Below are positions 25,437 through 34,688 of a DNA stretch of 64,000 nt, piece after piece. Under the pieces are notes generated by a model, which made no database searches, was not told the DNA's origin, and saw only the letters and a program-made list of their open reading frames with translations. Where the stretch lies: assembly GCF_003390325.1 (NCBI RefSeq), contig NZ_QUOK01000004.1, positions 124,001 to 188,000 of the forward strand. The letters are read 5' to 3'. A program made the position numbers and the translations under genes. Each line of letters opens with the position of its first letter. Position 1 is the first letter of the stretch. This DNA is from Rhodohalobacter sp. SW132 (GTDB lineage Bacteria > Bacteroidota > Rhodothermia > Balneolales > Balneolaceae).

Positions 25437-26180
25437 CTACATTGCCATTCCGCCATCCACCCGAATTACCTCACCAGTAATGTAAGAACTTAAGTCTGAG
25501 GCAAGAAAAGCGGCTGTATTGGATACTTCTTCAGGATTACCGGCTCTGCCCAGCGGAGTTTCTGCTTTGATTGATTCAAGAACTTTTTCGCTCAATTGTT
25601 CCGTCATCTCTGTTAGTATGTAACCCGGGGCAATTACATTAGCACGAATCCCGCGGCTTGCGAGTTCTTTGGCAAACGACTTCGTGAATCCAATGATGCC
25701 TGCTTTTGAAGCTGCATAGTTACTTTGTCCGGCATTACCAGAGAGACCAACTACAGAACCAACGTTAACAATAGAACCGCCGCGAGCTCTCATCATCGGT
25801 TTGGCTGCAGCTTTGCTATAGTTAAAGATACTTTTCAAATTGGTATTTATTACTTCATCCCATTGTTCTTCATTCATTCGAAGAATGAGATTATCACGGG
25901 TTATTCCGGCGTTGTTTACCAATACATCGAGAGAACCCCATTCATCGACTACAGATTGAATAACCTCTTCAGCTTTTGAAAAATCTACTGCGTCAGCCTG
26001 AAAAGCTTTACCTTTAACATTTTTCCCGGATATCTCCCCGACAACCTCTTCGGCAGCATCCACTGATCGGGCGTATGTAATTGCAACGTTAGCACCGAGA
26101 TCTGCAAAATGCAGCGCCATATGCCGGCCTATTCCCCGGCTGCCACCTGTTATCAGACAGTTTTTTCCTTTTAAATCCAT
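25437..26180 (-). CDS. fabG: 3-oxoacyl-ACP reductase
   Basis: FabG reduces 3-oxoacyl-ACP with NADPH. The 247-residue classical SDR has the nucleotide motif TGGSRGIGRH (11-20), NNAG at 89-92, and the catalytic set S142, Y155 and K159 in NYAASKAG, plus the APGYILTEMT and GEVIRVDGGMAM ends typical of true FabG. It starts 3 bases after fabD. Confidence 0.97.
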   Translation of the reverse strand: MDLKGKNCLITGGSRGIGRHMALHFADLGANVAITYARSVDAAEEVVGEISGKNVKGKAFQADAVDFSKAEEVIQSVVDEWGSLDVLVNNAGITRDNLILRMNEEQWDEVINTNLKSIFNYSKAAAKPMMRARGGSIVNVGSVVGLSGNAGQSNYAASKAGIIGFTKSFAKELASRGIRANVIAPGYILTEMTEQLSEKVLESIKAETPLGRAGNPEEVSNTAAFLASDLSSYITGEVIRVDGGMAM

Positions 26181-26183
26181 GAT

Positions 26184-27068
26184 TTATTGATGACCTGTAA
26201 TATTAGCATTAGAAACGGTTCTCTTTACAAGTCCCTGCAGTACCTTTCCGGGACCTACTTCAGTAAAATCGGTAATTCCGTTCGATTCCATATTTAAAAG
26301 CGTTTGCGTCCAGCGAACCGGGGATGTTAGTTGAGCAATCAAATTTTCTTTCACAACATCTGATTTTCTCGTTGGTTCCGCAGTTGCATTGCTGTAGAAT
26401 GGACAAACAGGATCGTTAAATTCAATATTGTCAACCTTCTTTTTGAATCCATCGAGTGCCGGTTTCATCAGGGGGGAGTGAAAAGCACCGCTCACCGGCA
26501 ACATTTTAGCGAGCCTGCATCCGCGCTCTTTGGCAATATCAACTGCTTTTGAAACCGCATCCTCGTCACCTGAGATAACGAGCTGACCGGGACAGTTATA
26601 ATTTGCGGCGACTACCGGTTTATTAATCTCTTCTGAGGCTTCAGCACAAATATCGTCAACAACAGCATCATCCATGCCGATTATAGCTGCCATGGTACCC
26701 GGATGAATTTCACCGGCTTCCTGCATAAGATCCCCGCGCAGCTGTACCAGGTCGAGTGCTGTTTCAAATGATAAAACTTTAGCCGCTACAAGTGCAGAAA
26801 GTTCACCTAAACTATGCCCTGCTACTGCATCAGGTATAATATTCATTTCATAAAAAAGGGCTACGGAGTGCAAAAAAATTGCCGGCTGGGTATAACGTGT
26901 CTGCATCAGCGTTTCTGAGGGGCCTTCAAACATAATCTCAGTAATAGCATATCCCAGTTGTTCGTCAGCGCTCAGGAAGAGCTTTTTAACATCATTGCTG
27001 GAATCAAAATGGTCTTTCGCCATACCGACGAATTGTGAACCCTGCCCCGGAAAAAGTATTGCGTTCAT
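26184..27068 (-). CDS. fabD: malonyl-CoA:ACP transacylase
   Basis: FabD loads malonyl from CoA onto acyl carrier protein. The 294-residue protein has the motif LFPGQGSQFVGM, the nucleophile S86 in VAGHSLGEL and the catalytic H197 in PVSGAFHSPLM. Length is normal. Its start overlaps the fabH stop by one base, so the fab genes are tightly coupled. Confidence 0.97.
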   Translation of the reverse strand: MNAILFPGQGSQFVGMAKDHFDSSNDVKKLFLSADEQLGYAITEIMFEGPSETLMQTRYTQPAIFLHSVALFYEMNIIPDAVAGHSLGELSALVAAKVLSFETALDLVQLRGDLMQEAGEIHPGTMAAIIGMDDAVVDDICAEASEEINKPVVAANYNCPGQLVISGDEDAVSKAVDIAKERGCRLAKMLPVSGAFHSPLMKPALDGFKKKVDNIEFNDPVCPFYSNATAEPTRKSDVVKENLIAQLTSPVRWTQTLLNMESNGITDFTEVGPGKVLQGLVKRTVSNANITGHQ

Positions 27069-28057
27069 TATTTACCCCATTTTAAAAATATAGAACCCCA
27101 TGTAAGCCCGCCGCCAAATGCAGAAAGCACGAGGTTATCACCTTCACTTAATTCATCATTCCAATCTGCAAGGCAGAGTGGTATGGTGGCTGATGTTGTA
27201 TTTCCATATTTACTGATGTTGATCATAACCTTCTCTTTATCCAGCCCCATACGCCGTGCTGTTGCGTCGATGATTCTCAGGTTTGCCTGATGAGGCACAA
27301 GCCAGGATACATCGTCGGGCGCTAAATTATTTTTCTCCATAATTTCGAGAGAAACATCAGCCATTCCTTCAGTAGCTCGTTTAAAAACAGAACGGCCTTC
27401 CTGCCTCAAAAAATGCAGTTTTTGTTCAACTGTTTGTTCTGTCGCCGGCATGACGCTGCCTCCGGCGGGTTGATAAAGCATACGATCCTCATCACCGTCA
27501 GTGTAGTGAATGTAATCGATAATCCCCACTTTTTCATCTGTTGCTTCAAGAAGAACTGCAGCGCCGGCATCACCGAATAGAATACAGGTTGTTCTGTCTG
27601 AATAATCAAGAATAGAACTCATTTTATCAGCCCCGATTACCAGAACTTTTTTTGCCCTGCCCGATTCAATCATCGTACCGCCGGTGGTCAATGCAAAAAG
27701 AAACCCGGAGCATGCAGCAGACAGATCAAAAGCATAGGCTTTATCTGCCCCGATTTGTTTTTGCACGAGGCAGGCTGTGGCCGGAAAGAGATAGTCTGGG
27801 GTTACGGTAGCAACAATGATGGCGTCAATCTCATCCGGGTCAACATCGGCGTCTTCAAGTGCTGCTTTTGCTGCACGCGAGGCCATGTAAGAGGTACCCC
27901 TGCCTTCACCTTTTAAAATTCTGCGTTCGGAGATACCGGTCCTGGATGTAATCCATTCGTCGTTGGTATCCACCATGGTTTCAAGTTCTTTATTCGTAAG
28001 AATATAATCCGGCAGATATTTCCCTACACCGGTTATCTTAGCATAAATTGGAGGCAT
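27068..28057 (-). CDS. fabH: beta-ketoacyl-ACP synthase III
   Basis: FabH starts fatty acid synthesis by condensing an acyl-CoA primer with malonyl-ACP; the choice of primer sets straight or branched chains. The 329-residue protein has the Cys-His-Asn triad: C116 in LSAACSGFLFAL, H256 in VPHQANLRI and N286 in SKYGNTTSATIP. The primer preference cannot be judged from the sequence. It follows plsX after 9 bases. Confidence 0.97.
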   Translation of the reverse strand: MPPIYAKITGVGKYLPDYILTNKELETMVDTNDEWITSRTGISERRILKGEGRGTSYMASRAAKAALEDADVDPDEIDAIIVATVTPDYLFPATACLVQKQIGADKAYAFDLSAACSGFLFALTTGGTMIESGRAKKVLVIGADKMSSILDYSDRTTCILFGDAGAAVLLEATDEKVGIIDYIHYTDGDEDRMLYQPAGGSVMPATEQTVEQKLHFLRQEGRSVFKRATEGMADVSLEIMEKNNLAPDDVSWLVPHQANLRIIDATARRMGLDKEKVMINISKYGNTTSATIPLCLADWNDELSEGDNLVLSAFGGGLTWGSIFLKWGK

Positions 28058-28066
28058 GAAATTGGT

Positions 28067-29056
28067 TTAGTTAAGAGAGGCTTTAATCTTTTCATTCACC
28101 CCGTTTTCGATACAATTTGAGGCGTTTAAAATCATACTTCTGATCGCAAATGGGCTGCTTCCTCCATGCCCTACGAAACTGATACCGTTCACTCCGAGAA
28201 AAGGAATCCCGCCAACGTGTTCGTAGTCAAATGTATGCATAGCTTTTGTTAAAACAGTAAACATTTGTTTTTGCACATCTTCACTGATTTCTAATTCGGA
28301 AATATGCTTTTTAAACAGTTCCCTGAGGATGCCCGGTATAGATTCTCCGAACTTTAGAATTACATTACCTGTGAGACCATCCGTTAAGAATACATCAGCT
28401 TTACCACTGAGAATATCTTTCCCTTCAATATTTCCTATGAAGTTATCAAACTGTGCTAATATTTTGTAAGAATCTTTGAGCAGATCCGTCCCTTTTTCAG
28501 GTTCTTCACCAACGTTTACAAGACCGATTTTTGGATTTTCAACTCCCAGAATTTGCTCGGTAAAAATCGAGCCCATTAATCCAAACTGGTAATACATTTC
28601 TGGCTTGAGCTCAAGGTTTGCTCCTGCATCAACTAAAAGCCGAACCCCTTTCACTGTTGGATACAACGCACCAATTGTAGGGCGGATGACTCCTTCAATT
28701 TTCCCAAGGAGAACCGTAGAAGCTGCAAGCAACGCACCGGTATGCCCGGCACTAACAAATGCATCGCACTGGCCCGCTCTGTGATGTTTTAGACCTACTG
28801 ATATTGATGAATTTTGTTTGTCCTTCAGCACTGAAGATGCAGAATCATCCATAGTGACAATCTGGTCTGCATGTAGAATATCAACCCGATTGCTATCAAA
28901 ATCGATTTCAGATTGTTCCAGCTCGTCCTGAATTAATTTTTCAGGACCTACAAATACCAGATTAAGGTCAGCTCGTTCGGCTAATGCCTCGAGACCTCCT
29001 TTAACCGGATTTTCTGGAAAGTGATCTCCACCTACTGCATCTACAGCAACGATCAT
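28067..29056 (-). CDS. plsX: phosphate acyltransferase PlsX
   Basis: PlsX converts acyl-ACP to acyl-phosphate, the donor for glycerol-3-phosphate acylation by PlsY, linking fatty acid and phospholipid synthesis. The 329-residue protein opens with VAVDAVGGDHFPENPVKG and shows the family motifs FVSAGHTGALLAA, RPTIGALYP, LVDAGAN and GLTGNVILKFGE. The rpmF-plsX-fabH order is widely conserved. Confidence 0.96.
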   Translation of the reverse strand: MIVAVDAVGGDHFPENPVKGGLEALAERADLNLVFVGPEKLIQDELEQSEIDFDSNRVDILHADQIVTMDDSASSVLKDKQNSSISVGLKHHRAGQCDAFVSAGHTGALLAASTVLLGKIEGVIRPTIGALYPTVKGVRLLVDAGANLELKPEMYYQFGLMGSIFTEQILGVENPKIGLVNVGEEPEKGTDLLKDSYKILAQFDNFIGNIEGKDILSGKADVFLTDGLTGNVILKFGESIPGILRELFKKHISELEISEDVQKQMFTVLTKAMHTFDYEHVGGIPFLGVNGISFVGHGGSSPFAIRSMILNASNCIENGVNEKIKASLN

Positions 29057-29071
29057 AAATGTTTAATTGGG

Positions 29072-29251
29072 TTATTCTGACTTAAAGACTACCTGCTGAC
29101 CTCTGTAATGCCCGCACTCCATACACACATGGTGATATCTGTGAAGCGCACCACAGTTTGAGCACTCAGCAAGTGTGACGTCCTTAAGACTCTGGTGGGC
29201 TCTTCGCTTGTTTTTACGAGCTTTGGAAGTTTTTCTTTTCGGATGTGCCAT
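29072..29251 (-). CDS. rpmF: 50S ribosomal protein L32
   Basis: A 59-residue gene that a length cut-off would miss. The N-terminus [19 protein letters not shown] is the classic basic L32 opening, and the C-terminal half has a four-cysteine zinc ribbon: C30 and C33 in AECSNCG, C43 and C46 in [11 protein letters not shown]. The ATG is at 29251 and the TAA at 29074-29072. It is placed between yceD and plsX (13 and 15 bases away), the standard yceD-rpmF-plsX order, tying ribosome and lipid synthesis. Confidence 0.97.
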   Translation of the reverse strand: MAHPKRKTSKARKNKRRAHQSLKDVTLAECSNCGALHRYHHVCMECGHYRGQQVVFKSE

Positions 29252-29264
29252 CTACTTACAATAA

Positions 29265-29795
29265 TTATTTATTCTTTAATTTCTTCAGTTTTTCCCATCG
29301 CGGATCAATCGCTTGTTCATCGTCCTCACCGAGGTCTCCAAACTGTGCAGTTTCAAACTCGTTGAGTTTTCCGGACTCATCAACATACTTCGGATGAATT
29401 TTTTTGATCGGGATATTCAGCATGATAGTGTCGCGCACCTCATCTGAAATATCGAGCACCAATTCATCAGCTGGAATCTGTTTAACCGCGCTTTCAGCGG
29501 TTACAGATTCTTCAATCTCACCGGGCTGAAACAGAATATCAAATTTTCCTTCAATCTTCTTTTCAAATGGCTCGAGACTCCTGTCACAGATTAGTTCAAC
29601 ACTGCACTGTAAACTAAACGAGACCTTAATGAAGTGATCTGTTCTGAAGAAGTTGATATGCACCTCACCCTCCAGAAAGCTGATTTCTTCATCGAGCTCA
29701 AAAAACCCTTTCGTCAGCGACCGCTCTTTTGAACTTTCGCCTTCGGGCAATTCCTGTATGTCGAATCTTAATTTTTGCTTATCCACAATAGCCAT
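29265..29795 (-). CDS. YceD family protein (DUF177)
   Basis: The 176-residue acidic protein matches the DUF177/YceD family: an N-terminal beta-rich part, then SFSLQCSVELICDRSLEPF, the region where zinc-binding cysteines often sit, and a C-terminal LDISDEVRDTIMLNIPIKKIHP motif. YceD proteins are linked to 23S rRNA accumulation or ribosome assembly in plants and bacteria, which fits the adjacent rpmF gene. The molecular function is not settled. Confidence 0.9.
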   Translation of the reverse strand: MAIVDKQKLRFDIQELPEGESSKERSLTKGFFELDEEISFLEGEVHINFFRTDHFIKVSFSLQCSVELICDRSLEPFEKKIEGKFDILFQPGEIEESVTAESAVKQIPADELVLDISDEVRDTIMLNIPIKKIHPKYVDESGKLNEFETAQFGDLGEDDEQAIDPRWEKLKKLKNK

Positions 29796-29826
29796 CTAAA
29801 ATACAGACTTATCTTTTCGAAAGCAA

Positions 29827-30462
29827 TCAGTTAAATAAACCAAAAAGCCGCTGTTCTACCAGCTCAATAACTTTTCCAAGATCTTCTTTACTATTAACAA
29901 AATCGAGATTATCAGTATCAATAATCAGTTTCTGATGGCTGTATCTGTCAATCCAGTTTTCATATAACTTGTTCAGTTTTTCGAGATAATCGATTCGGAT
30001 TGTATTCTCATAGTCCCTGCCCCGTTGCTGAATCTGGCGGACGAGAGTGGGAACCTGTGCCCGAAGGTAAATCAGCAGGTCTGGCGGACGAAGATAATGA
30101 CTCATTTGATGAAAAAGCGCGGAATAATTCTGGAAATCCCGGTCGCTCATCAAATTCATGTTATGCAGGTTTTTTGCAAAAATCTCTACATCCTCATAGA
30201 TCGTACGATCCTGAATAATATTCTCACTTTTACTGAGCATCTCTTTTTGATGCTGAAAACGGCTGGATAGAAAATAGATCTGGAGATTAAAGCTCCAGCG
30301 CCTCATATCTTCATAAAAATCAGATAAATAGGGATTGTCTTCTACAGATTCGTAATATGGATTCCACGAAAAATTTTCGGCAAGGAGTCCTGTTAGTGAA
30401 GATTTTCCTGCACCAATATTACCCGCAATTGCAACGTATCGCCCTTTTTTTTTGTCGCTCAT
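29827..30462 (-). CDS. deoxynucleoside kinase
   Basis: The 211-residue protein belongs to the deoxyadenosine/deoxyguanosine kinase family that salvages deoxynucleosides. It has the P-loop AIAGNIGAGKSSL (K20 region), the acidic YYESVEDNPYL substrate motif, the QDRTIYEDVEIFAKN motif with the DRS-like DRT and a LID arginine region RQIQQRGRDYE. Which nucleoside it accepts cannot be told. It lies between pgi (7 bases) and yceD (31 bases). Confidence 0.93.
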   Translation of the reverse strand: MSDKKKGRYVAIAGNIGAGKSSLTGLLAENFSWNPYYESVEDNPYLSDFYEDMRRWSFNLQIYFLSSRFQHQKEMLSKSENIIQDRTIYEDVEIFAKNLHNMNLMSDRDFQNYSALFHQMSHYLRPPDLLIYLRAQVPTLVRQIQQRGRDYENTIRIDYLEKLNKLYENWIDRYSHQKLIIDTDNLDFVNSKEDLGKVIELVEQRLFGLFN

Positions 30463-30469
30463 TTATAAT

Positions 30470-31759
30470 CTATTGTTTACCCAGAAGGGCGTACATCGCT
30501 TTTTTGTAATTTTCGACACCAGGCTGATCAAATGGATTCAAACCGAGCATATACACATAAACCCCGGTAAAAAGTTCATAAAAATAGATGAAACGCCCGA
30601 GCTGCTGCTCATTTAAACTGGTCAATTCTACCCGTATCACAGGTACGCCGCCGTCTATATGAGCCTGGCATGTACCCTCAAGCGCACTGTTATTAATTTC
30701 GTAAATCGGTTTATCTGACAGATATCCGAGCTGGTCTACATCAGAATCCATTTCAGTGAGGGTCAGTTTACTCATCGGTTTTTTCACCGTAAGCACCGTC
30801 TCAATTATATTTCGCTGCCCCTGCTGAATAAGCTGACCAATACTGTGCAGATCTGTTGTGTATGATGCGTTAGCAGGAAAAAGACCCTTACCCCCTTTCC
30901 CTTCACTTTCACCAAGCAGCTGCTGAGTCCATCCGCATAATTGGTTGAGCTCCGGTTCAAATGAACTCAAAACATCAATAGCATACCCTTTTTCGTGTAA
31001 AAGGTAACGGGTAGCCGCATATTCGAGAAGTTTTGACGGATCTTTTTCAAGGGCTTCATACTCCGCTACAGCGCCATAATAGAGCGTCTGTATATCGATA
31101 CCGGCTACTGCAATCGGCAACAGACCTACGGGGGTAAGCACCGAAAATCGTCCGCCTACATCTTCAGGAATGACAAATTTGTCGTACCCTTCCTCATCAA
31201 TAATTTTATTGAGTACTCCTCCTGTTTCGCCGGTGGTTGCAATAATTCGCTGTGTTGCATCATCGCCGTATTTGCTGTGCATCCATTTCCGGATCTGTCT
31301 GAACGCAATGGCTGTTTCAAGAGTAGAACCTGATTTTGAAATCACATTCAGGTACACACTTTTTATTTCCCCGTCAGCTTTAGGCTGATTAAGATAGTGT
31401 ATGAGTTCTTCCAGGTATTGAGCACTCAAATGGTGACCGGCATAGATGATTTCAGGGCCGCTTTTCCGAAATGGTTTAGAAAGTGCGTCTATCACAGCAC
31501 GAGCTCCCTGGTACGAACCGCCAATCCCGCAAATAATAAAAATATCTGCATCATTGCGGATCTGTGCTGCACGCCGCTCAACTCGCTCCAATTCTGCATC
31601 ATTTGGTGATTGCAGTATCCTCCGCCAGCCAAGCCATTCATTTCCCTTTCCGTAGCCATCCTGAACTTGCCGGAACGCACCGGAAGCTCTATCATTGGCA
31701 CCCTGATGTTCTTCTGCTGTATAAAACTCCTTCGCCCCTTCTATATTTATCTGAAGCAT
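30470..31759 (-). CDS. pgi: glucose-6-phosphate isomerase
   Basis: Pgi interconverts glucose-6-phosphate and fructose-6-phosphate. The 429-residue protein is of the short type (similar in size to Bacillus Pgi), with the sugar phosphate motif VISKSGSTLETAIAFR, the GGIGGSYQGAR-like ICGIGGSYQGARAV region, the GGRFSVLTPVGLLP motif and the C-terminal NPFDQPGVENYK. It follows pfkA by 22 bases, so two consecutive upper-glycolysis steps are co-transcribed. Confidence 0.96.
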   Translation of the reverse strand: MLQINIEGAKEFYTAEEHQGANDRASGAFRQVQDGYGKGNEWLGWRRILQSPNDAELERVERRAAQIRNDADIFIICGIGGSYQGARAVIDALSKPFRKSGPEIIYAGHHLSAQYLEELIHYLNQPKADGEIKSVYLNVISKSGSTLETAIAFRQIRKWMHSKYGDDATQRIIATTGETGGVLNKIIDEEGYDKFVIPEDVGGRFSVLTPVGLLPIAVAGIDIQTLYYGAVAEYEALEKDPSKLLEYAATRYLLHEKGYAIDVLSSFEPELNQLCGWTQQLLGESEGKGGKGLFPANASYTTDLHSIGQLIQQGQRNIIETVLTVKKPMSKLTLTEMDSDVDQLGYLSDKPIYEINNSALEGTCQAHIDGGVPVIRVELTSLNEQQLGRFIYFYELFTGVYVYMLGLNPFDQPGVENYKKAMYALLGKQ

Positions 31760-31781
31760 GCCTTTTTCGTCTTCTTTTTAG

Positions 31782-32750
31782 TTATCTGAGTTTTTTTGCT
31801 AAATCCAGAAGTTCAAAATTAATTTCCTTCTTCTTACCAAATGTCATTTTAAGGGGTGTGATTTTGATAGCATTATTCACAATTCCAACCATTACCTGGG
31901 TGTGACCCTCAGAAATCGCCTTGACTGCAGCCGACCCAAGCCTGCTGGCAAGAACCCTGTCTCTCGCTGTGGGTGCGCCACCGCGCTGAACATGACCAAG
32001 AATGCAGACTCGCATCTCATATTTCGAAAAATCGTCCCGAAGTTTTTCGGATAGTTTCAGAGCGCCGCCTGTTTCGTCACCTTCAGCAACCACAACCAAA
32101 CTGCTGCGGCGCTGCTCGTGAAGAATTCCATTCAGATTTGTTCGTACTTCATTAACGTCTGTTAGTGATTCCGGCAACAGTATGAGTTCTGCACCACCGG
32201 CAATACCAGTATCAAGTGCGATAAACCCTGCATCACGCCCCATCACTTCAACCAGAAAAAGTCGGTCATGGGCATCAGCAGTATCGCGGATTTTATCGAT
32301 TGCATCCATTGCAGTATTAAGTGCCGTATCATACCCAATCGTTTCATCAGAACCCACAAGGTCGTTATCAATCGTAGCAGGAATTCCTATCACGATGATA
32401 TTATGCTCTCTGGCCAAAAGGGTACCGCCTTGAAATGACCCGTCCCCTCCTATTATCACCAGAGCCTCAATACCTTCCTTTTTTAGAACATCAGCAGCTT
32501 TTGCTCTGCCTTCTTCTGTTCTGAATTCCTCACACCGGGCGGATTTCAGCATTGTTCCGCCCCTTTGAATGATGTTGGATACATCAGTTGGCCCGAGCCT
32601 TTTAAAATCTCCGCTTATCAGCCCTTTAAATCCATGTCGGAAGGCAATAACTTCGTAGTTTTCGCTGCTTGCGGTTCGCACAACTGCCCGAAGTGCAGCA
32701 TTCATTCCGGGAGAATCTCCGCCACTTGTTAGAACACCTATTGTTTTCAA
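31782..32750 (-). CDS. pfkA: ATP-dependent 6-phosphofructokinase
   Basis: PfkA phosphorylates fructose-6-phosphate, the committed step of glycolysis. The 322-residue protein has the bacterial PfkA motifs: VLTSGGDSPGMNAALRAVVR, GGDGSFQG (the glycine after GGDGS favours ATP over pyrophosphate), the catalytic PATIDNDL and GRDAGFIAL. The start is a TTG at 32750, because no ATG is present before GVLTSGGDS. It is the first gene of the long minus-strand run; the 126 bases upstream separate it from the divergent prenyl synthase gene. Confidence 0.96.
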   Translation of the reverse strand: MKTIGVLTSGGDSPGMNAALRAVVRTASSENYEVIAFRHGFKGLISGDFKRLGPTDVSNIIQRGGTMLKSARCEEFRTEEGRAKAADVLKKEGIEALVIIGGDGSFQGGTLLAREHNIIVIGIPATIDNDLVGSDETIGYDTALNTAMDAIDKIRDTADAHDRLFLVEVMGRDAGFIALDTGIAGGAELILLPESLTDVNEVRTNLNGILHEQRRSSLVVVAEGDETGGALKLSEKLRDDFSKYEMRVCILGHVQRGGAPTARDRVLASRLGSAAVKAISEGHTQVMVGIVNNAIKITPLKMTFGKKKEINFELLDLAKKLR

Positions 32751-32876
32751 TGTAAATATGATATTTTATTGCAGTATTGAATAAGCTGGTAAACTAACCA
32801 CACATTCATCATTCCGCAACTTTTTAATGACAGGTTTCATTATTTTGTTGCTTCATTTTGAAAAGATAAACTCCTT

Positions 32877-33896
32877 ATGCCGGATCAGGCTATTTTAGAA
32901 TCAAATTCAAAAAAGAATCCCTCTTTGAAGTCTCTCTCAGAAATCACACATCCTATACAGAATGATCTTACTGTATTCAGGGATTTCTTCAGGGAGCAGA
33001 CCGATACTGATATATTTTTACTTAACAAAGTGATGCGGTATCTGCTTCGTCAGAAAGGGAAGGAAATTCGCCCCACCCTGGTTTTTATGACCGCCAGAAT
33101 GTTTGGGGATGTCGATAGACGCAGTTACATTGCTGCAACTATGATTGAACTACTGCATACGGCCACTCTGATCCATGATGATGTGGTGGATGAAGCTGAT
33201 ATACGCCGTGGTTTTTTAAGCATAAATAAACTTTGGAATAACAAAGCAGGAGTTCTGCTCGGCGATTTTTTACTATCCAAGGGCCTGCTTATTGCGCTCG
33301 ACAACAAAGAGTACGATATGCTTCAAATCCTGTCCGGCGCAGTGAAACAGATGAGTGAAGGAGAACTCCGGCAGCTAAAAACAGCACGCCTCTTTAATAT
33401 GACAGAGGAACGCTATTTCCAGATTATCTCAGAAAAAACCGCCAGCCTGATATCCGCTTGTTGTGAATGCGGGGCATCTGCTGCAACGGATAACCAGCAG
33501 ACCATTCGTGCCATGAAAGAGATTGGCCTTAAAATAGGGATTGCATTTCAGATAAAAGATGACCTATTTGATTATGGACTCGATGATGTCGGCAAACCGA
33601 AACGTAACGATATTCAGGAACGTAAAGTAACGCTGCCGCTCATAAAAGCATTTGAGAATTCTTCAACAATGGAGACCCTTCGTATTAAGCGCCTGATGAG
33701 AAAACGAAAAAAGAGTTCCAAAGATGTTGACAGAATTGTAGAATTCGTCCATCAAAAAAATGGCCTTCATTCTGCCAGGTTATCAATGGAACAATATGCA
33801 GAAGAAGCCCTGGAAAAACTCAGCTCATTACCCGTTCAAAAAGGTGCTGATGATTTTCAGGCTCTCGTAGAATTTATAATCAATCGAAAAAAATAG
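32877..33896 (+). CDS. polyprenyl diphosphate synthase
   Basis: The 339-residue protein is a trans-prenyltransferase: first aspartate-rich motif HDDVVDEADIRRG with D101, D102 and D105, and second motif QIKDDLFDYGLDD with D228, D229 and D232. GKEIRPTLVF is the usual substrate-binding region. Enzymes of this type make long-chain (octaprenyl or similar) diphosphates for quinones, in this phylum mostly menaquinone. The exact chain length cannot be read off. It is followed after 21 bases by an LpxH-like gene and then PBP1A. Confidence 0.92.
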   Translation: MPDQAILESNSKKNPSLKSLSEITHPIQNDLTVFRDFFREQTDTDIFLLNKVMRYLLRQKGKEIRPTLVFMTARMFGDVDRRSYIAATMIELLHTATLIHDDVVDEADIRRGFLSINKLWNNKAGVLLGDFLLSKGLLIALDNKEYDMLQILSGAVKQMSEGELRQLKTARLFNMTEERYFQIISEKTASLISACCECGASAATDNQQTIRAMKEIGLKIGIAFQIKDDLFDYGLDDVGKPKRNDIQERKVTLPLIKAFENSSTMETLRIKRLMRKRKKSSKDVDRIVEFVHQKNGLHSARLSMEQYAEEALEKLSSLPVQKGADDFQALVEFIINRKK

Positions 33897-33917
33897 AACT
33901 TAGCCAGTCTATCAGTT

Positions 33918-34688
33918 ATGGATCACCTGTTTTTATCTGATGTACATTTGGGTGCGTTCAACGATCAAACCGATCGCGAGGTTCGGCATGACCTTGCTGA
34001 ACTCATCCGGTACTGTAGTGATAAGGGCATTAAAATGCATATCCATGGCGATTTGTTTGATTACTGGATGGAATATCCAAACTGGAGGCCCGACTTTGGC
34101 AAAGAGATCCTGGCTTGTTTTAAAGACTATATGAAAAAAAACAGTGCAGTTAATTATGTGACTGGTAACCACGATAACTGGACAAAGGGATATTTCGAAG
34201 AAATCGGTTTTAATGTCAGTAATGACTTTTTTGATCTGTCCATCGACGGCAAACGCTTTTTTATTCACCATGGAGATGGCTTGAGTGATCCGGATCTGGA
34301 GCTCCCCCGCCCCCCCATGCACAGACTTTTACGAAACAAAATATTCGTAAAGCTGTATCAACGGTTGCTGCCACCAAAGGCCGGGATTCACACGATGAAA
34401 GCGTTCTCGAACTACAGTAAACGTCGCGCTTACTGCGATCCAACTGTACTGAACAAATGGTCTGAAGACTTTTTAAAATCTTCCGACTATGACTACGTTA
34501 TATCCGGGCATGATCACCAGCCACGTGTACGCACTTTTAATTACGGCACTTACATGAACACCGGGACATTTTTTGAACACCGAACCGTGGGATTGTATAC
34601 TGATAATGAACTTCAGCTCGTTGTCTGGGATGCTGAAGAAAAAACATTTGAACCCTGCAACGGCAGGCTTGAACCAATTATTAGTTAA
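33918..34688 (+). CDS. UDP-2,3-diacylglucosamine diphosphatase (LpxH-like metallophosphoesterase)
   Basis: The 256-residue protein is a calcineurin-like phosphoesterase with metal-binding motifs FLSDVHLG (D8, H10), HGDLFDYW, TGNHDNW, IHHGDG and SGHDHQPRV. The layout and size match LpxH, which cleaves UDP-diacylglucosamine to lipid X in lipid A synthesis. In this group the homologue is often called LpxH-like, so the lipid A role is likely but not proven. It overlaps the PBP1A start (TAATG), consistent with an envelope operon. Confidence 0.85.
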   Translation: MDHLFLSDVHLGAFNDQTDREVRHDLAELIRYCSDKGIKMHIHGDLFDYWMEYPNWRPDFGKEILACFKDYMKKNSAVNYVTGNHDNWTKGYFEEIGFNVSNDFFDLSIDGKRFFIHHGDGLSDPDLELPRPPMHRLLRNKIFVKLYQRLLPPKAGIHTMKAFSNYSKRRAYCDPTVLNKWSEDFLKSSDYDYVISGHDHQPRVRTFNYGTYMNTGTFFEHRTVGLYTDNELQLVVWDAEEKTFEPCNGRLEPIIS